Shown here: positions 8,607 through 17,487 of the stretch, in pieces
How positions within the stretch are numbered: position 1 is the first letter of the stretch
Layout of the letters: each line of letters starts with the position of its first letter
Assembly: GCF_011008845.1 (NCBI RefSeq)
Contig: NZ_JAAIWM010000013.1
Span: forward strand, 1 to 62,523
Length of the DNA stretch: 62,523 nucleotides
From: Bacillus mesophilus
GTDB lineage: Bacteria; Bacillota; Bacilli; Bacillales; SA4
Direction: 5' to 3'
Notes under the pieces: model-generated
Databases searched by the model: none
What the model was told of the DNA's origin: nothing
The model's input: only the letters and a program-made list of their open reading frames with translations
Position numbers and translations under genes: made by a program

Positions 8607-9575
8607 TTAACTACTGCAACCACCTCCACAGCTAGAACTACCCGAGTCTCCACCTCCGCCTGAATCACCGCTACAAGCAAAGCCAGAACAATAAGAGCCA
8701 CCACTGTAAGGAGAACCTTTTTGGTACTCTTCAGGAGTTACTTCACTCATGTTGCCTTGAAAGTCATCTTCTTCATAAAGGGAATAAAAGACAGCCGCCC
8801 CCGCTACATACGTATTTATATGAGAATCACCTGCAGCCCTAGATTTGGAGATTTTCTCTGAAGTTAGTTTTGCCTGATCCGCTTCACTAATCTCGTCTTT
8901 GAGTTTATTAATTAGAAGTTTCTTGACCTCTAGCCAATCATCATTTATTCTAAAATATTTTGTAAGTAGCTCATCCTCTGATAATACTTTAAAATCATCT
9001 AAGATCTGACGCTTGATGGGATTCTGAAAAAAACACCCCCAAATAGCTCTACTATTTTCAGTTATTTCAAACAAGCTAATAAATACCCAATCAAAAAATG
9101 CTCTTTCCCCAGGGATTGGTGTAGAATCCATATTTGGAGTGTGATGTAACAAATCATGATAAAATCCCTTTGAAAACTTCTCATAATCCCTTGTAAACAT
9201 TAACATCTCATGCCAAATTTCATCTGCACGGTGACTAAACATCGGTACTGATTTTAATAGACTATTCATGACAAAATAACGCTTTAACTCGAACATCCCC
9301 CATTCAAACTCATGGTCTTTCCATTTCGGATGGTTTTGCATCACTCGAAGCTTTATATTATCTAAATAATACTGTGACAAAGAAGAATCTAATCTTTGCA
9401 AAATTGGGAATCCGGCTTCTATTTGAATACCCAGTTGGTCTGGGATTGGATGTTTCTTCAATGGTGTCTTTTTCCCAGTGGAGAATAATGAGCTTCCAAT
9501 CAATATAAAGAAAACGATTATAACACCTGCAATAAAATAACCTACCATCTCCCTCACCCCTATCTCATTCCACAT
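8607..9575 (-). CDS. Membrane-anchored protein with Gly/Ser/Cys-rich C-terminus, unknown function
   Basis: 322 residues. One hydrophobic segment at about residues 10-30 (MVGYFIAGVIIVFFILIGSS), then a soluble part containing ADEIWHEMLMFTRDYEKF..LLHHTP, which resembles the WH..L..T.DY pattern of the glycine-rich-domain (DUF1399-like) proteins; I am not certain of this assignment. The last 40 residues are almost only Gly, Ser and Cys (GGSYCSGFACSGDSGGGGDS, then CGGGC), which could bind metal or form disulfides. Start at ATG 9575 because AAGGG lies seven bases before it and the longer frame runs through the gbsA terminator. The next ATG, at 9548, is also possible. It neighbours the MoxR operon but is separated from it by a terminator. 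Confidence 0.7.
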   Translation of the reverse strand: MWNEIGVREMVGYFIAGVIIVFFILIGSSLFSTGKKTPLKKHPIPDQLGIQIEAGFPILQRLDSSLSQYYLDNIKLRVMQNHPKWKDHEFEWGMFELKRYFVMNSLLKSVPMFSHRADEIWHEMLMFTRDYEKFSKGFYHDLLHHTPNMDSTPIPGERAFFDWVFISLFEITENSRAIWGCFFQNPIKRQILDDFKVLSEDELLTKYFRINDDWLEVKKLLINKLKDEISEADQAKLTSEKISKSRAAGDSHINTYVAGAAVFYSLYEEDDFQGNMSEVTPEEYQKGSPYSGGSYCSGFACSGDSGGGGDSGSSSCGGGCSS

Positions 9576-9759
9576 CTTTTTTCCCTTAACCAATCTATAC
9601 GAACGAATAAGGAATTGGTTGCTAATTTTTGTGATTATAAATATTAATTTTTCGTTCCTTGTTGGCATACTTAGGAGTTTATAGTTGGCCAATCTGAAAA
9701 AGGAATTCGCAAGCTCATTGGTATTTTTTATTCCTTTGTCATCACCAGAAAATAAAAAA

Positions 9760-9800
9760 ACTGAGTCAAAAGTGTGCAAATTAGCACCTTTTAACTCAGT
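9760..9800 (-). terminator. gbsA terminator
   Basis: ACTGAGTCAAAAGTGTGC pairs with GCACCTTTTAACTCAGT, with a T tract on the minus strand. Confidence 0.85.
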
Positions 9801-9849
9801 GTCTTTTTAATAAAGTGAAACAATTTAATTCGTCAAAAATATAGGAAGC

Positions 9850-11319
9850 TTAGAACCAATTAATAGGTTCCGGTTTAAGGTTATGGAAGACATGCTTGGT
9901 TTCTGTATATTCCTCTATACCTAATTTACCTAGTTCACGTCCAATACCAGATTGTTTAAAACCACCCCATGGTGCATGAGGGAAGTAAGTATTAAAGTCG
10001 TTAATCCAAACAGTACCCATGCGCATCTTTGCCACACAACGTTCAGCTTTAGCGATATCGTTTGTCCAAACACCACCAGCAAGGCCGTAGATTGAGTCAT
10101 TAGCAAATTTTACTGCTTCCTCTTCTGTAGTAAATTTCTCAATCGTGATGACTGGCCCAAAAGCTTCGTCTTGTACAACCTTCATATCTGTTGTACAGTC
10201 TGTAAAAATCGTTGGTAAGAAGAAAAATCCTTTTTGTAGTTCTGGATCTTCTGGACGGCTACCGCCCACAGCTAATGTAGCACCTTCTTTAATGCCTGCT
10301 TCAACATATTCTTCTACCTTTGCAAGATGCTCAGCTGAAATAAGTGGGCCCATTTGTGTATCTTCTTCAAACCCGCTCCCTAGCTTAAATTTTCTGACTC
10401 TCTCAACAAGTGCAGAAACGAACTGATCATGAATACTTTCTTCTACTATTATTCTAGTTCCAGCTGAACAGATTTGTCCTGCGTGGAAGAATACCCCGTT
10501 TAACGCTTGGTCCACAGCTGTCTCAAAGTCAGCATCAGCAAAAATGATATTAGGGTTTTTTCCACCAAGCTCTAGTGCGAGCTTCTTCACATTAACACTT
10601 GCTGCCTGCATAATTTTCTTCCCAGTAACAATTCCACCTGTGAATGAAATTAGGTCAACATCTACATTACTAGCAAGCTCTGCACCGACTGTATGCCCAG
10701 CACCTAGTACTAAGTTTACTACACCAGCAGGAACGCCTGCTTCTTCCATTAGTTCAAACACTTTAATCGTAGTAAGCGGTGTTATTTCACTCGGCTTCAT
10801 AATTAATGTGTTTCCTGTAGCCAATGCAGGCGCCAATTTCCAAGAAGCTTGTAGCAAAGGGTAATTCCAAGGTGTGATTTGACCACAAACCCCAACCGGT
10901 TCACGAACCACTCTACTAATCGAGTTAGGTACAGGCGAATCAATCAATTCTCCACCATCTTTATCTGCCAGATCTGCATAGTAACGAAAAACTCCAGCGA
11001 TATCATCCATGTCTCCGCGACTTTCTTCTACTGTTTTACCGGTATCTAAAGATTCCAATCTAGCCAGTTCTTCTTTATCTCTTTCTATTAATTCAGCAAT
11101 CTTCCTAACAACCATACCTCGTTCAGTTGCTGATGTAGAAGACCATTCACCGTTATCAAATGCTTCTCTTGCTGCTGTGATTGCTACTTTAGCATCTGAC
11201 TCATCACTTTCAGGGACAACAGCAATAACCTCTTGATTAAATGGATTAATAATCTCACGAGTTTTGCCAGAAATTGCTCTGACCCATTTTCCATTAATGT
11301 ATTGTTTTTTAAGATTCAT
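9850..11319 (-). CDS. gbsA: Betaine aldehyde dehydrogenase
   Basis: 489 residues, NAD(P)+-dependent aldehyde dehydrogenase that makes glycine betaine from betaine aldehyde, the second step of choline oxidation. Visible motifs: FTGGIVTGKKIMQAA, the general base in LELGGKNPN, and the catalytic cysteine in FFHAGQICSAGTRI. Very similar throughout to B. subtilis GbsA, including the ending PINWF. The start has TTGGAG eight bases upstream. It is divergent from gbsR and read from a TTGACA-N17-TACTAT promoter with the shared AT-rich motif right after it. The usual partner gbsB is absent; betA, about 2.4 kb away, supplies the first step. Confidence 0.95.
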   Translation of the reverse strand: MNLKKQYINGKWVRAISGKTREIINPFNQEVIAVVPESDESDAKVAITAAREAFDNGEWSSTSATERGMVVRKIAELIERDKEELARLESLDTGKTVEESRGDMDDIAGVFRYYADLADKDGGELIDSPVPNSISRVVREPVGVCGQITPWNYPLLQASWKLAPALATGNTLIMKPSEITPLTTIKVFELMEEAGVPAGVVNLVLGAGHTVGAELASNVDVDLISFTGGIVTGKKIMQAASVNVKKLALELGGKNPNIIFADADFETAVDQALNGVFFHAGQICSAGTRIIVEESIHDQFVSALVERVRKFKLGSGFEEDTQMGPLISAEHLAKVEEYVEAGIKEGATLAVGGSRPEDPELQKGFFFLPTIFTDCTTDMKVVQDEAFGPVITIEKFTTEEEAVKFANDSIYGLAGGVWTNDIAKAERCVAKMRMGTVWINDFNTYFPHAPWGGFKQSGIGRELGKLGIEEYTETKHVFHNLKPEPINWF

Positions 11320-11354
11320 ATTATCAACTCCAATTATTTGAGTGAATTAAGTTT

Positions 11355-11374
11355 GTTAAAAATTTATTTAATCT
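11355..11374 (+). promoter_or_regulatory. Candidate GbsR operator at gbsA
   Basis: GTTAAAAATTTATTTAATCT lies six bases downstream of the gbsA -10 box, overlapping the expected transcription start. It matches motifs at gbsR, opuAC and betA. Binding by GbsR is inference. Confidence 0.55.
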
Positions 11375-11380
11375 TTAAAA

Positions 11381-11409
11381 ATAGTAACATGACTTTTTTA
11401 GGCTGTCAA
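11381..11409 (-). promoter_or_regulatory. gbsA promoter
   Basis: Minus strand TTGACA (11404-11409), 17 bases, TACTAT (11381-11386). Perfect -35 and consensus spacing. Confidence 0.8.
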
Positions 11410-11513
11410 AAATAACGAGATGCCATTATGTATTAATGTACTTAAATTTACGAAAACGCTTGAATTCATTAAGTTAATCATCCCATTTAATTAGTTTTAG
11501 ATTCATTTTCTAT

Positions 11514-11541
11514 TTGACTTTTAATCTGAACACGGTATCAT
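11514..11541 (+). promoter_or_regulatory. gbsR promoter
   Basis: TTGACT (11514-11519), 16 bases, TATCAT (11536-11541), about 70 bases upstream of gbsR. Confidence 0.55.
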
Positions 11542-11555
11542 AAAGTTCATAAAGA

Positions 11556-11575
11556 ATATTTAAAAAATATTTAAC
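11556..11575 (-). promoter_or_regulatory. Candidate GbsR operator at gbsR
   Basis: The minus strand reads GTTAAATATTTTTTAAATAT, 14 bases downstream of the gbsR -10. It would allow autoregulation. Confidence 0.5.
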
Positions 11576-11610
11576 AAACAGGTTTTACTTAACACTGAAG
11601 GGGCGACTTT

Positions 11611-12162
11611 ATGAGTGAATCTACTGAAAGATCCAGAATTAGAATAGAAGAAGCCAAAGATAAAGTCATTGGAGCCATCGCTGAGACAATGGACTTGTAT
11701 GGTGTAACACCAGCTGCCGCAAATTTATATGCAACGATGTACTTTAAAGAGCAAATGACACTTGATGAAATGCGTACAGAACTCGGAATGAGTAAACCAA
11801 GTATGAGCACTAGTGTACGTAAACTCCAAGAAATTGAAATGGTTAAAAAAACCTTTACACGCGGTTCTAGAAAGCATACTTATGTAGCCGAGAAGAATTT
11901 CTTCCGTTCCTTTATGGTGTTTTATTGTCAAATGTGGGAACGAGAGGTAAAAACGAATATGGAAGCCATTAAGGACGCACAAGAAGATTTTATAAATGTC
12001 ATTAAAGATTCCAGTAGCACACCAGAAATTGTTGCCGAGGCAAAGCAATACTATGACCTATTAGAGGAGTCTAAAACCTACTATCATTGGTTGGAAGATT
12101 TAGTTGCAAGCATTAGAAGTGGCAAGATATTTGAGTTTTTACCTAAAGATCAGCAGAATTAA
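11611..12162 (+). CDS. gbsR: GbsR-family choline-responsive repressor
   Basis: 183 residues. MarR-like winged-helix DNA-binding protein close to B. subtilis GbsR in length and sequence. The recognition region is LGMSKPSMSTSVRKLQEIEM at about residues 60-80, followed by a helical dimerisation tail. In B. subtilis GbsR senses choline and represses the choline-oxidation and choline-uptake genes; here it is divergent from gbsA and adjacent to a betaine-binding protein, which fits the same role. The start has AAGGGG nine bases upstream. A motif shared with its probable targets lies in its own promoter. Confidence 0.92.
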   Translation: MSESTERSRIRIEEAKDKVIGAIAETMDLYGVTPAAANLYATMYFKEQMTLDEMRTELGMSKPSMSTSVRKLQEIEMVKKTFTRGSRKHTYVAEKNFFRSFMVFYCQMWEREVKTNMEAIKDAQEDFINVIKDSSSTPEIVAEAKQYYDLLEESKTYYHWLEDLVASIRSGKIFEFLPKDQQN

Positions 12163-12226
12163 TATAAAAAGAAGTATTTAGTTATATCAGAGAGGCTTAT
12201 GACAACCAACTATATAAGCATAATAC

Positions 12227-12252
12227 TTATCTCTTTGTAAGAAGAGATAAGT
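12227..12252 (+). terminator. Hairpin after gbsR, overlapping the opuAC -35 region
   Basis: CTTATCTCTT-tgtaag-AAGAGATAAG, a perfect 10-bp stem. No immediate T tract, so termination is uncertain. Confidence 0.45.
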
Positions 12253-12263
12253 TGATATGTTAT
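12235..12263 (+). promoter_or_regulatory. Candidate promoter of the betaine-binding protein gene
   Basis: TTGTAA (12235-12240), 17 bases, TGTTAT (12258-12263). Modest match, but the spacing and the operator placement agree with the other three gbs promoters. A second AT-rich -10 (TATAAT at 12311) lies nearer the gene. Confidence 0.45.
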
Positions 12264-12267
12264 TTTT

Positions 12268-12287
12268 GTTAAAAATATTTTTAATAC
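12268..12287 (+). promoter_or_regulatory. Candidate GbsR operator at opuAC
   Basis: GTTAAAAATATTTTTAATAC contains a perfect 16-base palindrome, TTAAAAATATTTTTAA, four bases after the proposed -10. Best copy of the shared motif. Confidence 0.55.
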
Positions 12288-12343
12288 ATTTAATGTGTTA
12301 AGAATATTTATATAATATTAGATAAAAAAGGGGAGATTTTCAC

Positions 12344-13234
12344 ATGAACACATGGAAAAAAGAACTCATTTTAATCTTAGTACTGCTAATGGGTGCCGTT
12401 TTAACAGCATGCGGGAGCACTAGTGAGGAAACAACCAGTGAACAAACAGGTACAGAAAGTAAACAAGAATTAACAATCGGTCAAATTAATTGGGCTGAAA
12501 ATATTGCTGTTACAAATATGTGGAAAGCCATTTTAGAAGATAAAGGTTATAACGTTAATTTAATGGTACTTGACATGGGAGCTACGATGAAGGCCTTAGA
12601 AAGTAGCGATTTGGATGCTAGTTTAGAAATATGGTTACCGGTCCAAGATGCTCTTTATCTTGAAAAATTCCAAGATACTATTAACTTCTCAGACTCAACT
12701 TGGTTTGACAATGCTAAAGTAGGCCTTGTGGTTCCAACCTATTTAGAAGAGGTTAATAGTGTAGAGGACTTAAATGAACATAAAGAACTGTTTGCTGGAG
12801 AAATTGTCGGTTTTGACCCAGGCGCAGGTACGATGGAAGTTACGGAACAATTAATTAAAGATTATAATTTAGATTTTGAACTATTAGCAAGCTCTGAGCC
12901 TGCAATGCTATCTGAAATTGATAAGGCAGTAAAAAATGAAAAGCCGATTGTAGCACCACTATGGAGCCCTCACTCGGTATTTTCCAAACATGACTTAAAA
13001 TTCCTAGAAGATCCACAAAACACATTTGGTGGAGTAGAAAAAATTCACCATGCAACAAGACTTGGATTTGAAGAAGATTACCCAGAAGTTAGTGAGTGGT
13101 TTAACAATTGGAAGATGGACGATAAGCAAATCGCTGAGCTTATCACCTATGTAGAAAGTGCCGATGATCCTCTTGATGGAGCAAAAAAATGGATTGAAGA
13201 AAATCAAGAATTAATTGGTGAATGGGTAAAATAA
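12344..13234 (+). CDS. opuAC: Glycine betaine/choline ABC transporter substrate-binding lipoprotein
   Basis: 296 residues. Lipoprotein signal with lipobox LTAC (Cys23), then the OpuAC/ProX-type binding domain starting ELTIGQINWAENIAV. Tryptophans in INWAEN, EIWLPV and APLWSPHS could build the aromatic cage that holds the trimethylammonium group. It is the betaine-binding type from its context beside gbsA, gbsR and betA. No ATPase or permease gene lies in the window, so it must work with a transporter encoded elsewhere. Ribosome site AAGGGGAG. Ends in a strong terminator. The exact symbol is uncertain; the function is well supported. Confidence 0.85.
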   Translation: MNTWKKELILILVLLMGAVLTACGSTSEETTSEQTGTESKQELTIGQINWAENIAVTNMWKAILEDKGYNVNLMVLDMGATMKALESSDLDASLEIWLPVQDALYLEKFQDTINFSDSTWFDNAKVGLVVPTYLEEVNSVEDLNEHKELFAGEIVGFDPGAGTMEVTEQLIKDYNLDFELLASSEPAMLSEIDKAVKNEKPIVAPLWSPHSVFSKHDLKFLEDPQNTFGGVEKIHHATRLGFEEDYPEVSEWFNNWKMDDKQIAELITYVESADDPLDGAKKWIEENQELIGEWVK

Positions 13235-13255
13235 AAGTATAGATATCTTGAAACT

Positions 13256-13296
13256 AAGAAGCTGGTTCCTCCTAAAACGAGGATCCAGCTTCTTTT
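13256..13296 (+). terminator. Terminator of the betaine-binding protein gene
   Basis: AAGAAGCTGG..TCCTC / GAGGA..CCAGCTTCTTTT. Confidence 0.9.
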
Positions 13297-13614
13297 GTAT
13301 TTTCTACCTTGTCTGGACGGAAAGGTACATACACTCTAGTCAGGTTTATTCACAAGATGCTTAACACATGCCTTCTACCACTATAAATATACAAAGTACT
13401 AATAATAGCAATTTTCTTAACTCAGCTTTGTAATCATATATTAAGAAACTAATGCGAATTCTTTCCCTATTACTCTTCAAGCTACGAAAAGTGTAATTCC
13501 TTTTCTTGGAGGAGCTAGGTGCAGGAACTGGATTAATACGGAGAGCCGTTTAAAATACATAACCTTTAAGCAATAGCTACTATAGTCTTCACTGCACCCT
13601 AGCCCATAAAAAAG
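13297..13614. other. Intergenic gap between opuAC and betA (convergent)
   Basis: No open frame with a ribosome site, no repeat and no RNA structure recognised. Confidence 0.5.
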
Positions 13615-13674
13615 AGAAGGCACTCTATTTAAAATGTATGCATCAATAGCAAATACATAAAATAGAGGCCTTCT
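13615..13674 (-). terminator. betA terminator
   Basis: AGAAGGC..CTCTATTT..ATGTAT pairs with ATACATAAAATAGAG..GCCTTCT, a long stem ending 17 bases from the betA stop codon. Confidence 0.8.
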
Positions 13675-13691
13675 AATAAAATCAATATGAA

Positions 13692-15377
13692 TTAGCCTTT
13701 TATTGCGCCTGCATCGGCTGGATGTACTCCATGACGATAGAAATCGAGATTAATAGGATCCAGCGGTTTACGTCCAAGTATAATATCAGCCGCCTTTTCC
13801 GCTAACATCAACACCGGTGCATGGATATTCCCGTTAGTAACATAAGGCATGGCAGAAGCATCAGCTACTCGGATATTGTCGAGTCCATGAACCTTCATAG
13901 TTAACGGATCTACAACAGCCATAGGGTCTGACGCAGGCCCCATTTTTGCCGTACAACTCGGGTGAAGCGCAGTTTCGGCATCATTCGCCACCCACTCCAA
14001 AATCTCTTCGTCTGTTTGAACAGAAGGACCAGGTGAGATTTCCCCTGAATTATAAGGTGCCATTGCCGGTTGAGATAAGATTTCTCTTGAGACTTTTACC
14101 GCTTCAATCCATTCTCGACGGTCCTGTTCGGTAGATAGATAGTTGAAGATCATACTTGGATGCTGCGTCGGATCATTTGAACGGATTTTTAGTGTCCCAC
14201 GAGCATCGGAGTACATAGGTCCTACGTGTACCTGGAATCCATGAGCAGTGTCAGCCTTCTTTCCGTCGTAACGGACAGCAACAGGGAGGAAATGGAACAT
14301 TAAGTTTGGATATTTTACTTCCTCGTTCGAACGAACAAAACCTCCACCTTCGAAGTGGTTAGTCGCTGCCGGACCTTTGCGTCCAAGTAACCACTGTAAT
14401 CCAATCCATGGCATTTTCACTTTATTTAAGTTAGGCTGTTCGGAAACAGGTAATGGACAAGCGTGTTGGATGTAAACTTCAAGATGATCCTGAAGATTTT
14501 CTCCTACTCCCGGAAGGTTAACTTTCGGTTCGATCCCAACTGATCGCAAGTGTTCAGGATCACCCACACCTGACAATTGAAGTAGCTGCGGGGTGTTGAT
14601 CGCACCACCAGCAAGTATTACTTCACCTGCAGTGACATAATGGGTCTTCCCGTCTCGTTTATATGTCAAACCGTTGGCCCGGGTACCTTGGATGTCAATA
14701 TTTGTAACAAATGCACGTGTTTTCACAGTTAGGTTCTCCCGCTCCATAGCTGGATGTAGGTAGGCACGTGAAGGTCCAAAACGTTGGCCTTTATACACGT
14801 GTTTATCAAACGGACCGAATCCTTCTTGTCTAAAACCATTCACATCAGGAGTTCGAGAGTAGCCTGCCTCAACAGCAGACTCAAAGAAAGCCTGGAATAA
14901 AGGATTAGTAGCAGGCCCGCGTTCCAACTTTAGAGGACCATCATGACCACGAAACTCATCTTCTGGGTCGGCAGCTAAGGCACTTTCCATACGTTTAAAA
15001 TATGGCAGACAGTGCTTAAAATCCCATGTTTCCATTCCTGGATCTGCACCCCATCGTTCATAGTCCAATGGATTACCACGTTGGAATATCATTCCATTTA
15101 TAGAACCAGATCCTCCAAGCACCTTTCCACGAGCATGCTTGACACGTCGCCCATTCATAAAGGGTTCAGGGTCAGATTCGTATCTCCAGTCATAGAATGG
15201 ATTTCCAGATGGAAACGGTAAAGCGGCTGGCATTTGGATCAAGAGATCCCAAGAAAAGTCCTTTCTTCCCGCTTCTAAAACAAGAACACTACGTGTACCA
15301 TCTGCACTTAAACGGTCGCCGAGTACAGAACCCGCACTACCGCCACCTATAATAACGATATCATATGTTTCTTTCAT
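13692..15377 (-). CDS. betA: Choline dehydrogenase (GMC oxidoreductase)
   Basis: 561 residues. FAD-dependent GMC oxidoreductase that oxidises choline to betaine aldehyde. The FAD-binding Rossmann motif [18 protein letters not shown] is at the N-terminus, the GMC signature [20 protein letters not shown] near residue 85, and the active-site His in [13 protein letters not shown] and Asn in [11 protein letters not shown] near the end. It takes the place of the NAD-linked GbsB alcohol dehydrogenase used by B. subtilis. AGGAGG lies eight bases before the ATG. The coding sequence looks somewhat richer in G+C than the flanking genes, which could mean transfer. Promoter and operator-like motif lie about 300 bases upstream. 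Confidence 0.93.
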   Translation of the reverse strand: MKETYDIVIIGGGSAGSVLGDRLSADGTRSVLVLEAGRKDFSWDLLIQMPAALPFPSGNPFYDWRYESDPEPFMNGRRVKHARGKVLGGSGSINGMIFQRGNPLDYERWGADPGMETWDFKHCLPYFKRMESALAADPEDEFRGHDGPLKLERGPATNPLFQAFFESAVEAGYSRTPDVNGFRQEGFGPFDKHVYKGQRFGPSRAYLHPAMERENLTVKTRAFVTNIDIQGTRANGLTYKRDGKTHYVTAGEVILAGGAINTPQLLQLSGVGDPEHLRSVGIEPKVNLPGVGENLQDHLEVYIQHACPLPVSEQPNLNKVKMPWIGLQWLLGRKGPAATNHFEGGGFVRSNEEVKYPNLMFHFLPVAVRYDGKKADTAHGFQVHVGPMYSDARGTLKIRSNDPTQHPSMIFNYLSTEQDRREWIEAVKVSREILSQPAMAPYNSGEISPGPSVQTDEEILEWVANDAETALHPSCTAKMGPASDPMAVVDPLTMKVHGLDNIRVADASAMPYVTNGNIHAPVLMLAEKAADIILGRKPLDPINLDFYRHGVHPADAGAIKG

Positions 15378-15650
15378 ATTATGAGCCTCCTAGGATGTAG
15401 TAAATTCAGGATTTAAATTAATAGTAGAAGAATTCATCAGAAATTCACCTTGTGTAATTGAACTAGGTTTATTAGTTTGCTAGTTTTTCATCTTAGTTAC
15501 AAAATCAATGGATCATACATGAGTTTCCCCATACCATAGTTATCAATATTATGTATCTATTAATCTATCTCATATGCAATACATAATATGATGTCTTTTA
15601 CCTTTTCCAAAATGAAGTATTAGCATTAACCGTTAACATTCGTTAAGTTC
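15378..15650. other. betA 5' leader
   Basis: About 270 bases between the proposed promoter and betA. No open frame with a ribosome site. It contains the repeated words CGTTAACATTCGTTAAGTTC at 15630-15650 next to the candidate operator, which may extend the binding site. Confidence 0.4.
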
Positions 15651-15670
15651 GTTAAATATTTTCTTAATAT
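15651..15670 (+). promoter_or_regulatory. Candidate GbsR operator at betA
   Basis: GTTAAATATTTTCTTAATAT, 13 bases downstream of the betA -10 box. Same layout as at gbsA, gbsR and opuAC. Confidence 0.5.
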
Positions 15671-15683
15671 ACTTAATAAATTT

Positions 15684-15712
15684 AATATAACACAGTGATT
15701 TTTTTTTGTAAA
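15684..15712 (-). promoter_or_regulatory. betA promoter
   Basis: Minus strand TTTACA (15707-15712), 17 bases, TATATT (15684-15689). Confidence 0.65.
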
Positions 15713-15889
15713 CTGAAAACCGGACTAATTCCATTCAAATACTTTTACATCTGCTCAAGAGTTGTTGATGACATGAATATGAGATTATAGAGAATATAAG
15801 GCATTGAATAATAAAGAAGAAAAGTTTTAAATCATTAAGTTATAGGAACTGCATGATGACATGATCAGACATGGTTCATAATTAAAAAT

Positions 15890-15926
15890 AAAGGAGGTTT
15901 CTCACTATTAATGAGACACCTCCTTT
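15890..15926 (-). terminator. ahpF terminator
   Basis: AAAGGAGGT.TCTCA / TGAGA.ACCTCCTTT stem after ahpF. Confidence 0.85.
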
Positions 15927-15945
15927 CTATATCCATGCTGCTTAT

Positions 15946-17472
15946 TTAGTTACGAATTAGATAATCGAATGCACTAAGTGCAGCAGTTGCTCCGGATCCC
16001 ATAGAAATAATAATCTGGTTATATGTACTATCAGTACAATCCCCAGCGCCAAATACACCAGGAATTGAAGTAGCTCCACGCTTATCCACGAGGATTTCTC
16101 CAATTCGATTGCGCTCTAATGTTCCTTCTAACCATTCGGTGTTTGGTACAAGTCCGATTTGAACAAATACTCCTTCTATTTCAACCTTATGATCTTCATC
16201 CGTTTCCCGATCTGTATAAATAAGCCCTTTAACATTATCAGTTCCGGTAATTTCCTTTGTTGCAGCATTCGTTATCACCTTTACATTTGACAAGCTTTCT
16301 AGGCGCTTCTGAAGTACTTGATCGGCTTTAATTTCAGGTGCAAACTCAAGAACGGTAACGTGTTTTGCAATTCCAGCAAGATCAATTGCAGCTTCAATAC
16401 CAGAGTTCCCTCCTCCAATAACTGCAACGTCTTTCCCTGCGTACAATGGTCCATCACAATGTGGACAATATGCTACCCCTTTGTTTTTAAATTCCTGTTC
16501 CCCAGGGACATTCACATTTCGCCAGCGTGCCCCTGTTGAAATAATGACAGATTTACTCTTTAATACAGCACCGTTTTCAAGTTCGATTTCAAATAGTTCT
16601 TTCTTTTCTAAACGCTTCGCACGCTGTAAATCCATGACGTCAATATTATATTCTTTTACATGCTCCTCAAGAGCCTGTGCAAGTTTTGGTCCCTCAGTAG
16701 CCTTCACACTAATAAAGTTTTCGATACTGAGTGTTTCGAGTACTTGACCCCCAAAACGTTCAGCAACAATTCCTGTACGAATTCCTTTACGTGCCGTATA
16801 TATGGCAGCACTTGCACCTGCAGGTCCGCCACCAATAATAAGTACATCGTATGGATCTTTATCTGCAAAATCTTCAGCACTTGGACCTTCACCCATTTTT
16901 GCAAGAATCTCTTGGATAGAGATCCGTCCACCGTTCCAAAAATCTCCATTTAAGTAAACAGCTGGTACCGCTCTTATATTTCGTGTTTCTACTTCTTCCT
17001 TATGTGCAGCACCATCTATCATTGTATGGGTGATAGTAGGGTTTAGTACACTCATGATGTTAAGTGCTTGTACCACGTCAGGACAGTTGTGACAGCTTAA
17101 ACTCACGAACGTCTCAAAATGGAACTCGCCTTTGATATTCTTCACTTGATCAATAATAGATTGATCAACCTTAGGTGCTCTTCCACTCACTTGTAATAGA
17201 GCTAACACAAGGGAAGTAAATTCATGACCTAAAGGAATACCAGCAAATTCAATCCCTGTATCTTCTCCAATTCTATTGACACTAAAGCTAGGAGTACGCT
17301 TTAATTCAGTTTGCTCGATTGTAATCTTAGACGACATGGATGAAATTTCGTTTACAAGTTCCAAGAGATCATTTGATACCTTATCTGAACCAGCACTTAC
17401 TTTAAGAACGATATCATTTTCTAATAGTTCTAAGTATTGCTGTAACTGAGCTTTAATATCATTTTCAAGCAT
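15946..17472 (-). CDS. ahpF: Alkyl hydroperoxide reductase subunit F
   Basis: 508 residues. NADH-dependent flavoprotein that reduces AhpC. The N-terminal double thioredoxin-like domain has the redox pair CHNC in SLSCHNCPDVV. The thioredoxin-reductase part has the FAD motif VLIIGGGPAGASAAIYTARK, the second redox pair CPHC in VAYCPHCDGPLYAGK and the NADH-binding GGGNSGIEAA. Length is normal. Fifteen bases follow ahpC, so the two form an operon. Confidence 0.95.
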   Translation of the reverse strand: MLENDIKAQLQQYLELLENDIVLKVSAGSDKVSNDLLELVNEISSMSSKITIEQTELKRTPSFSVNRIGEDTGIEFAGIPLGHEFTSLVLALLQVSGRAPKVDQSIIDQVKNIKGEFHFETFVSLSCHNCPDVVQALNIMSVLNPTITHTMIDGAAHKEEVETRNIRAVPAVYLNGDFWNGGRISIQEILAKMGEGPSAEDFADKDPYDVLIIGGGPAGASAAIYTARKGIRTGIVAERFGGQVLETLSIENFISVKATEGPKLAQALEEHVKEYNIDVMDLQRAKRLEKKELFEIELENGAVLKSKSVIISTGARWRNVNVPGEQEFKNKGVAYCPHCDGPLYAGKDVAVIGGGNSGIEAAIDLAGIAKHVTVLEFAPEIKADQVLQKRLESLSNVKVITNAATKEITGTDNVKGLIYTDRETDEDHKVEIEGVFVQIGLVPNTEWLEGTLERNRIGEILVDKRGATSIPGVFGAGDCTDSTYNQIIISMGSGATAALSAFDYLIRN

Positions 17473-17487
17473 TCTTGTTTACACTCC

